Part shown: piece after piece, positions 46,186 to 58,359 of the stretch
Layout: every line of letters starts with the position of its first letter
Position numbering within the stretch: position 1 is the first letter of the stretch
Assembly (NCBI GenBank): GCA_027563935.2
Contig: JANVAS020000222.1
Location: forward strand, 6,076,001 to 6,140,000
DNA length: 64,000 nucleotides
Direction: 5' to 3'
Source: Costus lasius
Lineage: Eukaryota; Streptophyta; Magnoliopsida; Zingiberales; Costaceae
Program-made: the position numbers and the translations under genes
Notes under the pieces: generated by a model
What the model was told of the DNA's origin: nothing
Seen by the model: the letters and a program-made list of their open reading frames with translations, nothing else
The model's database searches: none

Positions 46186-47949
46186 GGTGTTCGTTGCTGC
46201 AGGAATCTACAACAATGCAATAACAGCAAGGTCAGTATCAATGTTTAGAATCAATCCAGGACTTAAGAAAGATTCTTTTCTCACTATTTTATCTGACTGA
46301 AAAATCCATTAAACAGTCCGAAAGAGTAACACTCTTTTAGTGAGATGGGATCCAGATTTCATACTTGGTATCCGCGTCCCGCTCAGGCGAGATAAGATGC
46401 ACAGAGAGTACAAGCACTAATCTCTGGTAGGCTGTCCCAGCCAATCGCCAACCCGTGCGATTCCCCTTCATCTGGGCAATCCAGCAGACTGTGCCAACTG
46501 AGTTGGTACAACACAATCTCTGACCCCACAGATGGCTGCCTCCATGTACTACCATATGCTCCACATATGTAGCCTACATGGTCAAGCTGACCCGACCTAC
46601 TCCCTGGACCACCACGTGCTATGCTGAGCAACGAGAAGAGATAAATCCCTTCTCTGTAACACGCAGGTGTAATCCCGCACCGTCTGAAGATAGATGGACG
46701 TGCCCACTGAGTGGGTACAACACGGCTCCAACGATAGTCAGAACAGTGAGGTTTCGCGTCAGAAGGCTTACGAGCTTGATATGTTAGCGTTGGATTTTAA
46801 CGGTCTTTTATCTTCTTGACTATCATACAATTCCTATGGTGATAGCAGAAGATAACTAAACATGCAATTCTAATTATAAGCAATAAGTAGAAAGCATGCT
46901 GATCTTATGTGGTAAACGCCCAATAACCCTAAGTAAGACCTTAAGTTATCTTAAGTCTTCACTTGCTTCTTGGGTCTTTTGCCTCTCATCTGGCCCAGAC
47001 CAGGGCCTAAGCGCCCTATGCAGCTCAGGTGCGCCCACCAGGTCAAGTCACTGCTGCATGCGCCTTGCAATGTGTGCTTTGAGCCCTTGTCAGATTAAAT
47101 TACAAGTTAATCTATCTAGACAAGATTGACTCGCAGGTCAATTACATTTTATAAATTAATTAACATGTGATGCACAGATCACAATAATAATAATTTACAA
47201 TTGATCCAGGCTCGCAGGCCCCAGCACAGCACACATTAAAAGGGCAACCCACATAAGATGAAATAGACAAACATCATGGCATCAAATCAACATGTGATCC
47301 ATTAAGAAAATAAAATTTTGAAAACCCATTGGCATCAATTTTAGTTTTCTTATATGCCCTACCACCTTACAACGGTCCATTAATAGGGATCCACTCATCA
47401 AACTAGTTAGATCCACTGCCCTTGCATGCACCAAGTCCTAACTGACTTGAGTTGACCTAATGGTCAACCATGCATGCGCAAAGGGCTGAACAACCCTCAT
47501 GAGTTTTGGCAAGCGGGTGTGACCCCGGGCCTAACTCATGTGCGTTCATAGGTTGTCTCAACCAGACATCGCTACACGCGTTTGATGCAGTCGACCTATA
47601 GCCACCTAATGCATGCGCATAGGTGCCATCTGGTCGACCCATCTAGGCTGTCAGATGGTCTGATCAGACTAGTTGGATCTGAACTAGAGATGACTTCAAC
47701 CCTACTAACCCGTCTAAGGGTTTATTGTAGGTGCGGCTTAGATCTAATGAAAGTCGCGCATGTCATTTAGGGTTTTAGAAAAACAACTACAACAACATGA
47801 TAGAAGCGCAACCAACATACATGCGCCAAGGAAACATACAAGTTCCGGCATGTATAATATTTACATGTAAATCTCGCATGTAATGAAGATCTAAGCATAC
47901 AAGGATCACATAACATACATAGCAATCATATGAACCATATAAGATCCTA
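46186..47949 (-). other. 5' leader of E
   Basis: It has both hairpins (about 46496 and 46702). The T-arm-like segment is missing: the sequence passes from CCACCAGGT (near 47043) straight to CAAGTCAC, as if about 40 bases between two CACCWGGT repeats were lost. No coding sequence is supported. Confidence 0.75.
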
Positions 47950-47961
47950 GCTTTGATACCA
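47950..47961 (-). other. Primer binding site of E, one mismatch
   Basis: The minus strand reads TGGTATCAAAGC, with A in place of G at the ninth base of the tRNA-iMet complement. The change is again G to A on the element's sense strand. Confidence 0.85.
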
Positions 47962-47963
47962 AT

Positions 47964-49654
47964 TGAAGAGTCCCCTTCAAGGGGGAGCGCAAGCAGATGA
48001 AACCCTAATTCAGGGGGCGCATGCAATTTTGCTAGGGTTTCAACAACACAATCGCTTATATGCTCATATGATCAACTTTGATAGATTGATTAGATCAAGA
48101 AGGAGATCATACCAATGCCATCGAATTGGATGGTGCCTTGGAATCAAGAGAACAAAAGAGGTCTCCTCCTTGTCGTCACACACAAGATGATCAACGGCTA
48201 CTCTTTGAGATCCTTGTGCTAGCAAGTTTCTTCAAAGGTTGTCGTATGCAAGGGATGAGATGATTCTCTTTGGCCGAGAGCTCCTTGTCCGAAACCTCTC
48301 CTTCTCGTCAATCACCTCCAAGCGAAAATGCAAGGCGTTGAAGTGAAGTGAGCAACGTTACCACATGGAAGCGTTTTGTTTTCAACATTGAAAACCGCCT
48401 TCCAAAATAGGTAAGTCTCAATGGCTCATGCGTTCACATAGTGAACGTTCGAAACTTCCTCTCATTGAACCTCTCATTGAACCAAGCGTTCACATAGTGA
48501 ACCGGTTCAATTAGATTTGGTTCAAAACCCAAATTGAGCCAAGCCACTTGGTCTAGACCATATCAAACCCTAAGGTTCCAGATCTAACCGTTCATCTCCT
48601 GATGCTCTTGATCTCACCGATCTAGCATCAACTCTCTCGATCGAAGCTTACCGAGCTCAAGCCCAAATCAATCAAACATGATCAGACCAGATCTTACTCA
48701 CAATCAGAGATTAAATCCCTTTAAACTGAACCCAAAGAATTCAGTCCACACGATCTGACTTAAGTAAGCCATATCATCAAATTGTGCGACCCTAAGGGTT
48801 TCCTTTAAATGTCGGTAACGATAACTTTCGTTATCACGATCAGTGAGGGGTATCTAGCAACACATCACTGTCTCCCGATATAAAGGAAAGAGTCTTCCAA
48901 GACTACACCCAAAACACAGCACAAGTGTGAATCCACTTCACGAGGCATACATATTTCCTTTGCCACTGGATGTTCTTATTGGACAAGCGTGTCAAGCCTG
49001 TAGCTCCAATATGATGAGCATGATTAGATCAGATGAACATAGTCACCTGGGTATGGCCATACACTTTCTCAATCATCTCATTCAGGGGGCCCTTTAGAAC
49101 ATCACACTCCTTAAACAAGGAGACGGCAATCCTGTATCTATCACTAGTGCCCTAACCTGACTCATGATCATTATCCAAGATAGTTTATAACCATTATGTT
49201 TCAAATGATATTGAACTACCTCAAAACAATGACAATCATCATTTAGAAACACAAGTGATCTCAAGTCAGAGGACATGTGCCACTTTGTGCAATCAAGGAT
49301 TATTCACATTGTGACAAGCAATTGAATATCCTAGTAGGGTCTATCCAGTACATCCAATGTACCCATGAGTCTACATCTTATTCCATGCTCGAAGCATCCT
49401 ATAAGATTAGAACACATATTAGTCTCAATCATATCAAGGCTGTCTCATGTTCACCAAGATATCTCGACTAAGGACATTACAGCATGTCAGCCTAGCTGAA
49501 CAGCATTGAGACATTATTCAGAAGCACACTTATTGCAGCAGACAATGTAACATACTGAATAACAACCATTGCCTTAATAAACATAAGAGTTTATTACATG
49601 ATACTGATACAATCCCTAGGCCTCAAACATTAGCCTTAAGGGCATACCCCAACA
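47964..49654 (-). repeat. 5' LTR of E
   Basis: The plus strand runs TGAAGAGTCCCC to CATACCCCAACA, almost identical to 31348-33039. Confidence 0.94.
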
Positions 49655-49659
49655 CATCA
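49655..49659 (+). repeat. Target site duplication CATCA (right) of E
   Basis: This matches 31343-31347. Confidence 0.92.
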
Positions 49660-50208
49660 CACTCCTTAAACAAGGAGACGGCAATCCTGTATCTATCACT
49701 AGTGCTCTAACATGACTCATGATCATTATCCAAGATAGTCTATAACCATTATGTTTCAAATGATATTGAACTACCTCAAAACAATGACAATCATCATTTA
49801 GAAACACAAGTGATCTCAAGTCAGAGGACATTATGCCACTTGTTGCAAACAAGGATTATTCACATTGTGACAAGCAATTGAATATCCTAGTAGGGTCTGT
49901 CCAGCACATCTAATGTACCCATGACTCTACATCTTATTCCATGCTCGAAGCATCCTATAAGATTAGAACACATATTAGTCTCAATCATATCAAGGCTGTC
50001 TCATGTTCACCAAGATATCTCGACTAAGGACTGCATTGCATGTCAGCCTAGCTGAACAGCATTGAGACATTATTCAGAAGCACACTTATTGCAGCAGACA
50101 TTGTAACAAACTGAATAACAACCATGCCTTTATAAACATAAGAGTTTATACATGATACTGAAAGAATCCCAAGGCCTCAAACATTAGCCTTAAGGGTATA
50201 CCCCAACA
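49660..50208 (-). repeat. 3' LTR of D, right piece
   Basis: This continues 30174-31347 and ends TATACCCCAACA at 50208 (one change, C to T, from the usual CATACCCC). The polypurine tract is at 50210-50219. Confidence 0.92.
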
Positions 50209-50228
50209 ATCTCCCACTTGCACTTAAT

Positions 50229-53200
50229 CTAATGGTTGAGAAATCTCAAACCCATATTATTACAGTGCTTCTCATGCTTCTGCTGCGCCAGAGGCTTGGT
50301 AAGCGGGTCAGCCAGATTGTCATCTGTATGAACCTTGCAGAGTTTGATCTCGCCTCGATCAATGATCTCCCGGATCAAGTGAAACCGTCTCTGTATGTTC
50401 TTGGACTTCTGGTGCGACCGTGGTTCCTTTGCTTGTGCGATTGCTCCAGTGTTATCACAGAAGATAACCAAAGGATCTGCACTCGAAGGAACAACACCAA
50501 GTTCCTGAACGAACTTGCGAATCCACACTGCCTCCTTAGATGCTTCCGAGGCTGCAACATACTCGGCTTCCGTTGTGGAATCAGCAACAATAGACTGTTT
50601 GAAACTTTTCCACACCACTGCTCCTCCATTCAAGCTAAAAACATAGCCTGATTGCGATCGGAAATCATCCTGGTCAGATTGGAATGAAGCGTCAGTATAT
50701 CCTTCAATACTGAGTTCTTCCTGACCACCATATATCAAGAACATATCTTTGGTCCTCCGCAGATATTTAAAATGTTCTTGACTGCAATCCAGTGCGCCTG
50801 ACCTAGATTACTTTGGAATCGACTGGTCACGCTTAACTCGTAAGCGACGTCTGGGCGAGTACACAACATCGCATACATAATGGATCCAATAGCCGAAGCA
50901 TAAGGCGTATTGTCCATTTCATCTTTCTCAGTCTGTGTTTGTGGACACTGACTCTTTGAAAGATTCAGACCATGTCTGACTGGAAGATATCCTCTTTTAG
51001 AATTCTCTAAATGAAATCTCTCCAGGACTTTATCGATGTAAGTACTTTGGCACAGCCCGAGAAGCCTCTTAGATCTATCCCTGTAGATCTTCACACCTAA
51101 TACATAGGCTGCTTCTCCTAAATCTTTCATCTGGAAACATTTTCTTAACCATGCTTTAACATCATGCAGTTCAGGAATATCGTTTCCAATGATTAAGATA
51201 TCATCGACGTAGAGGACTAGGAAAGTAATTACGCTCCCACTAAACCTCTTATATACACACGGGTCATCTTCGTTCTTGATGAAACCAAATTCGCAAATTG
51301 ATTCATCAAAACGAATATTCCAGCTTCTAGATGCTTGCTTAAGTCCATAAATGGACGTCTTTAACTTGCATATTTTATGACGATCTGATGGATTAGTGAA
51401 ACCTTCAGGTTGTGTCATATACACATCCTCATCCAGTTTTCCATTAAGGAAAGCGGTCTTCACATCCATCTGCCAGATCTCATAATCGTAATATGCCGCT
51501 ATCGCAAGAATAATCCGAATAGACTTGAACATGGCTACAGGAGAGAAAGTTTCATCATAATCTATCCCGTAGATTTGTTTGAAACCTTTCGCAACTAGCC
51601 TGCCTTTATAGGTAACCACGTTACCATCCATGTCAATCTTCTTCTTGAAGATCCATTTACAGCCTATAGGGATAACTCCCGGAGGCGGATCAACCAAATC
51701 CCAGACTTGGTTATCAGACATGGAGTCCATCTCGGCTCGCATAGCTTCAAGCCATCTAGCTGACACCGGTCCATTGACCGCATCCGCATAAGTGAGGGGT
51801 TCATCATGATCAATGATGTAGACTCCGTCATAGCGCTCGGGCTGTCGACGGATCCTTCCCGATCTTCGCGGTTCCCGTGATATCTGAGCTTCAGGTTGTT
51901 CAATAACCTGCTCAACTGGCTCAGGCTCATCCAACTGTGCTTGACTACTTTGTCTTTCCTCTGGATTCTCATCCAGCTTTATTTCTCTCCCACTGGCCTC
52001 TTGCAGAAGAAACTCCTTCTCAAGAAAAATGGCCGTCCGAGCAACAAATACCTTGTTCTCTTTGGGATCGTAGAAATAATAACCCTTAGTTTCCTTAGGG
52101 TAACCGACAAAGATGCATTTCTCAGATCTGCTCTCTAGTTTCCCAGAGGCGAGCTTTTTGACATAAGCCTCGCAACCCCAGATCTTAATAAATGTCAAGC
52201 TCGGCTGTTTCCCATACCATAATTCATATGGAGTCCTTGAAACTGCCTTGGATGGCACTCGGTTTAGTACCTTTCCAGCTGTTTCCAGTGCAAAACCCCA
52301 AAAGGAGTAAGGTAGAGTAGCCTGACTCATCATAGAACGAACCATATCTAGTAAGGTTCTGTTCCTCCTCTCGGATACACCATTCCACTGCGGTGTTCCT
52401 GGTGGAGTGAGCTGTGAGATAATCCCATACTCCTTCAGATAGTCAGTAAATTCTCGACTTAGGTATTCACCACCTCGATCTGAGCGAAGTGCCTTGATAT
52501 TTTGGCCTAGCTGATTCTGTACTTCATTTTTGAACTCTTTAAACTTGTCAAAAGATTCACTCTTATGTCTCATTAGATAGACATACCCGTATCTACTGAA
52601 ATCATCAGTAAAGGTAATGAAGTACGAATAGCCACCTCTGGCATGTTTACTAAATGGCCCACACACATCACTGTGTATAAGGTCAAGTAAACCTGAAGCC
52701 CTTTGACCTTTGTGAGGAAAAGGAGACTTCGTCATTTTGCCCATTAAACAAGCTTTGCATGTATCAATCTCCTCATAAGAGAATGATCCAGCAGTCCATG
52801 ATCATGCAACCGCTTAATGCGCTTCTTGTTAATATGGCCTAAACGACTATGCCATAACAAGGTGCTGTCATCAGCATACTTGGCTTTCTTATTATCAATA
52901 TTTTGTATAGAATATTCCATGTCCAACATGAATAAGCCATTGTTAATTGAACCAGTAGCATAAACAATATTATCTAAAGAAATAACACACTTTGAAATAT
53001 TGCATTCAAAGGAAAATCCTTTCCTGACAAGAGCAGGAATAGAGATAATATTTTTGGTAATGCTAGGTACAAAATAACAATTGTTTTAATTCCAATACAA
53101 GTCCAGATGGTAATGAGATGTAATAGTCTCCTACAGCAACAGCAGCAACCCGTGCCCCGTTTCCAACTCGTAGGTCCACCTCATGCTGTCCCACCTGTCT

Positions 53201-54115
53201 TCTTCTCTTGAGTTCCTGTACATTTTGAACAAATGTGAACTCCACATGCAGTGTCCAACACCCATGAAATAGAAGAAGAAGATATCATGACCTCAGTCAC
53301 AAATATACCTGAGCCAGAAGTGATGCTTCCCTTCTTTTCTCCTTGGAGCGCTTTACAGTCCTTTTTCCAGTGACCCAGCTGGCCACAGTGGAAACATCTG
53401 TATTCCTTCGACCGCTTAACCTTCTGTTTCAGAGCCTTGTTGTAATTCTTGATAGGGGCTTTACCCTTCTTCCCCTTCTTCTTGTTCCTGGAAGGGGAAC
53501 ATCAAGACAGAGGTTGAAGGCTTGCCCTTTAGAGTTTCCTCTGTAGTCAAGAGCATATTCAGCAACTCTGCCGGAGTACAGTCGATCTTGTTCATATTAA
53601 AATTAATAATGAACGGATCGAAAGAGGCCGGGAGAGACTGCAGAATAATGTCTACAGCAAGCTCCTGATTGATGGTATGCCCCAGTTTCTCTAGAGCCTC
53701 TTTGTGCCCAATCATCTTGAGCACATGAGCTCCCACTGGACTCCCTTCAGCCAGTTTGCTCTGAAAGAAAAGCTTAGTCAAATTATAGCGCTCAGTCCTC
53801 GCCTGTGCAGCATATAGCATCTTGAGGTTTGCTATGATTTCCATAGCAGACATATCCTCATGCTGACGCTGCAGCGGGTGGCGTCATAGACGCCAGCATC
53901 AGGCAAGCGACATCAATGCTATCATTGACATGCTTTTCATAGGCATCCCGAACCGCCCTTGCGGCGTTCGGAGCGGGTTGAGGCAGTATAGCCGTCTCGA
54001 GGACATACAGTTTCCTCTCAGCCTTAAGAACAATCTTAAGGTGTCCGTACCAGTCTGAGAAGTTTGGCCCAGCAAACTTCTCCCTTTCCAGTAGGGATCG
54101 CACATTGAAGCTCAT
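50229..54115 (-). pseudogene. D gag-pol, six homopolymer frameshifts
   Basis: Gag starts at ATG 54115. The frame shifts at 53876-53878 (GGG for GG), about 53494-53497 (GGGG), 53223-53226 (TTTT for TTT), 53084-53087 (TTTT for TTT), 52788-52789 (CC for CCC) and 50766-50768 (TTT for TTTT). Between them all domains are recognisable: gag, knuckle, protease, HHCC zinc domain, a 669-codon integrase-RT block (52744-50735, with YVDD intact) and RNase H to 50229. No nonsense substitution was needed to explain the breaks. All six are one-base length changes in short runs, unlike the decay in B and E. Confidence 0.9.
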
Positions 54116-55929
54116 GGTGTTCGTTGCTGCAGGAATCTACAACAATGCAAGAACAGCAAGGTCAGTATCAATGTTTAGAATTAATCCAGGACTTAAGAAT
54201 GATTCTTTTCTCACTATTTTGTCTGACTGAAAAATCCATTAAAACAGTCCGAAAGAGTAACACTCTTTTAGTGAGATGGGATCCAGATTTCATACTTGGT
54301 CTCCGCGTCCCGCTCGGGCGAGATAAGATGCACAGAGAGTACAAGCACTAATTTCTAGTAGGCTATCCCTGCCAATCGCCAACCCGTGCGATTCCCCCTT
54401 CATCTGGCAATCCAGCAGACTGTGCCAACTGAGTTGGTACAACACAGTCTCTGATCCCACAGATGGCTGCCTCCATGTGCTATCATATGCCCCATATGTA
54501 GCCTACATGGTCAAGCTGACCCAACCTACTCCCTGGACCACCACGTGCTATGTTGAGCAACGAGAAGCGATAAATCCCTTCCCTGTAACACGCAGGTGTA
54601 ATCCCGCACCGTCTGAAGGTAGATGGACGTGCCCACTGAGTGGGTACAACACGGCTCCAACGATAGTCAGAACAGTGAGGTTTCGCGTCAGAAGGCTTAC
54701 GTGCTTGATATTATAGCGTTGGATTTTAACGGTCTTTTATCTTCTTAACTATCATGCAAACCCTATGGTGATAGCAGAAGATAATAAATCATGCAATTCT
54801 AATTATTTAAACAATAAAAGAAAGCATGATGATCTTATGTGGTAAAAGCCCATTAACCCTAAGTAAGACCTTAATTTTCACTTAAGTCTTCACTTGAGCT
54901 TTCTTCATGGGTCTTTTATCTTGTCTGGCCCAACCTAGGGCCCAAGCGCCAAATGCAGCTCAGGGTGCGCCCACCAGGTAAATGCGCCTGTCATAGGGTC
55001 GAACCCTAGACCTCCCACCTGGTCAAGCCTCAAGCTGCTGCGCCTCTGCCAAGTGTGCTCTGTGCTCTTGTCTGATTAAATTACAATTTAATCTATCTAG
55101 ACAAGATTGACTCGCAGGTCAATTACATTTTATAAATTAATTAAAAAGTGATTCGCAGATCACAATAAAAATTAATTTACAATTTTAATCCAGGCTCGCA
55201 GGCCCCAGCACAGCACACATTAAAAGGGCAACCCACATAAGATGAAATAAACATATATCATGGCATCCAATCAACATGTGATCCTTTAACAAGAAAATAA
55301 AATTTTGAAAACCCATTGGCATCAATTTTAATTTTCTTATGTGCCCTACAACCTTACAACGGTCCATTGATAGGGATCCACTCATCATATCTAGTCAGAT
55401 CCACTGCCCTTGCATGCACCAAGTCCTAACTGACTTGAGTTGACCTAATGGTCAATCATGCATGCGCCAAGGGCTGAACAACCCTCATGAGTTCTGGCAA
55501 GCGGGTGTGACCCCGGGCCCTAACTCATGTGCGTTCACTGGTTGTCTCAATCAGACCTCGCTACACGCCTGTGATGCAATCGACCTATAGCCACCTCATG
55601 CTTGCGCATAGGTGCCATCTGGTCAACCCATCTAGGCTGTCAGATGGTCTGATCAGACTATTTGGATCTAACCTAGAGGATGACTTCAACCCCATCAACC
55701 CGTCTAAGGGTTTATAGTAGGCGCTTAGATCTAAGGTAGGGGCACGCAAGTTAAGTCTTGATAAAACTCTATAGCATGCGCCAACACATCATACATGCGC
55801 AAATCATAAATAAACATACATCTAAGTTCTCAAACTAGCATGTAGTTTTCGGCATGTAATTAGATCTACTCTTAGCAAGCGCAAACAAGGATCACAAATA
55901 AGCAATCAAATGAACATACATAGAACCTT
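54116..55929 (-). other. 5' leader of D
   Basis: This is the most complete leader of the minus-strand copies. It holds both hairpins (CCAACTGAGTTGG near 54425, CCCACTGAGTGGG near 54632), the region missing in B (about 54650-54770) and a perfect-stem T-arm-like segment TAGGG-TCGAA-CCCTA (54994-55008). Confidence 0.75.
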
Positions 55930-55941
55930 GCTCTGATACCA
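55930..55941 (-). other. Primer binding site of D
   Basis: TGGTATCAGAGC on the minus strand, exact initiator tRNA-Met match. Confidence 0.92.
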
Positions 55942-55943
55942 TT

Positions 55944-56658
55944 TGAAAGTCCCCTTCAAGGGGGAGCGAAACCCTAATAGGCGCATGTGTAAAATTTTTC
56001 ATTTCGGAAGCTTGGGTTTCAATGATCGCATGTATGTTTCATTGATCAACTTATATAAACTTGCATAGATTGGAAGAGATTCATACCATGGCCATCGCTT
56101 GGATGGAGATTTGGAAGCAAGAGGACGATGAGGTTCTCCTCCAAAGTGTGCGTACACGAGATGAGACTTAGCCTACTCCTTGTTGCTCCTTGTGCTAGCA
56201 AGGCTCCAAGAATCCTGATCGCTTGAGGGAGAAGAGATGATGTCTCTAGCTTGGCCGAGTCTCTCCTTGTCGTCCACCCTTTCTCCACACGCGAAGACGT
56301 CGAGAGGAAGAGGCAAAAAGGGCGAGAATAGGATGAGTGCTCTCGAACGTGAGGTGAGTTAACTATTTTGGAAAACGCCTCTTCCAAAAATAGTAAAAAC
56401 TTCACTTCATGCGTTCACGCATTCATGAACCATGCGCTCATTCAAGGCAAACCGCCCAAAGCGCCATCAAGCCTTTGAACCATGCGTTCACCTATGTGAA
56501 CCGGTTCAAGCCATTCAGTTCAACCCAATTTGGTTCAAAGACCAAATCAAACCAAGCCTTGGTCCAGATCACCTAAAACCCTAAGGTTCATGATCTAACC
56601 GTTCATCTCTTAATGCCCTTGATCTCATCGATCTAGCATCAACTCTCTCGATCGAAGC
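55944..56658 (-). repeat. 5' LTR of D, U5-side piece
   Basis: The plus strand starts TGAAAGTCCCC. It is cut at 56658 by H, and the rest lies beyond the window. Confidence 0.92.
56654..56658 (+). repeat. Presumed left target duplication GAAGC of H
   Basis: These five bases of D precede the LTR start of H. The partner is outside the window. The same LTR site in the other copies reads ATCGAAGCTTACCGATC uninterrupted. Confidence 0.6.
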
Positions 56659-58345
56659 TGTTGGGGTATGCCCTTAAGGCTAATGTTTGAGGCCTTGGGA
56701 TTGTAATAGTATCATGTAATAAACTGTTGTGTTTATAAAGGCATGGTTATTATTCAGGTTGTTACCTTGTCTGCTGTAATAAGTGTACTTCTGAATAATG
56801 TCTCAAAGCTGTTCAGCTAGGCTGACAGGCTATATGTCCTTAGTCGAGATATCTTGGTGAACATGAGACAGCCTTGATATGATTGAGACTAATATGTGTG
56901 CTAATCTTATAGGATGCTTCGAGCATGGAATAAGATGTAGACTCATGGGTACATTGGATGTACTGGACAGACCCTACTGGGATATTCCATTGCTTGTCAC
57001 AATGTGAATGATCCTTGTAAGCACTAAGTGGCACATGTCCTCTGACTTGAGATCACTTGTGTTTCTAAATGATGATTGTCATTGTCTTGAGGTAGTTCAA
57101 TATCATTTGAAACATAATGATTATAGACTATTTTGGATGGTGAGCTTGAATCAGGTTAGGGCACTAGTGATAGACAAAGGATTGCCGTCTCCTTGTTTAA
57201 GGAGTGTGATGTTCTTAAAGGGCCCCCCCTATATGAGATGATTGAGAAAGTGTATGGCCATACCCAGATGACTATGTTCATCTGATCTAATCATGCTCAT
57301 CATGTTGGAGTTACAAGCTTGACATGCTTGTCCAATATGAACATCCAGTGGCAAAGGAAACATGTATGCCTTGTGAGTTTGATTCACACTTGTGCCATGG
57401 TTTGGGTGTAGTCTTGGAAGACTCTTTCCTTTATATCGGGAGACAGTGATGTGTTGCTAGATACCTCTCACTGATCGTGATAACGAAAGTTATCGTTACC
57501 GACATTTAAAGGAAACCCTTAGGGTCGCACAATTTGATGATATGGCTTACTCAAGTCAGATCGTATGGACTGAATTGTTTGGGTTCAGTTTAGAGGAGTT
57601 TAACCTCTGATTGTAAGTGAGATCTGGTCTGATCATGTTTGATTGATTAGGGCTCTAGATCGGTAAGCTTCGATCGAGAGAGTTGATGCTAGATCGATGA
57701 GATCAGAAGCATCAAAAGGATGAACGGTCAGATCTTAAACCTTGGGTTTATTTTGATTTGGACCAATGCTTGGGCTGATTTGATTTGGTTTATTGAACCA
57801 AAATCAATTGGATCGATTAAGCTTGAACCGGTTCACATGTGTGAACGCTTGGTTCAAAGCATAAGCGTTTTGTTTTGATCGGTTTCGAAAGCTCTCCTTC
57901 ATGACATTCCATTTATGGAAAGTCATCATGGTGACTTGATGAAAAAACGCCAAAACGCTTTTTGCTTGAAGGCTTCTAACTTTGGCGAAGAAGTGTGCTT
58001 GAGAGAGCATTATCGCCGAGAGTGGAGAGGTGGAATTCGGCCAAGCAAAGACTCCAAGGATTCTCCTTCAAACGATCAAGACCCCTTGAAGCTTTTGCTA
58101 GCACAAAGGCGTGAAGGGAGTAGCCAACTTCTTCTTGTGTGCGCGCCATTTGGAGGGGATCTATTTTGCTCTCTTGCTTCCAAGCCGACCTCCATCTCTA
58201 TGGCTATGGTATAGATCTAAACTCATTCAAGTTGATCATATGGTTTTTCATATGCGATCCTTGAGAAACCCTCTTTCCGCCATGCTTGCTAGAGGCGCAT
58301 GTTCTAGGGTTTCCCCCCCCCCCCATGAGTTAGGGGTTCTTTTCA
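56659..58345 (+). repeat. 5' LTR of H
   Basis: It runs from TGTTGGGGTATGCCC to GGGGTTCTTTTCA, 1687 bp. A C12 run (58313-58324) corresponds to the G13 and G15 runs of F. Confidence 0.93.
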
Positions 58346-58347
58346 AT

Positions 58348-58359
58348 TGGTATCAGAGC
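58348..58359 (+). other. Primer binding site of H
   Basis: TGGTATCAGAGC, exact initiator tRNA-Met match, two bases after the LTR. Confidence 0.92.

Larger units (their letters stand above)
31348..49654 (-). mobile_element. Element E: copia element with near-identical LTRs, hosts F
   Basis: Minus strand: 3' LTR 31348-33039, interior 33040-35709 and 44951-47963 (split by F), 5' LTR 47964-49654. LTR lengths are 1692 and 1691. I find three substitutions and one G-run length difference between them. CATCA flanks both sides. Its terminus TGAAGAGTCCCC defines a subfamily distinct from A/B, D and F/H. Despite the young LTRs, the polyprotein has four stops. Confidence 0.94.
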
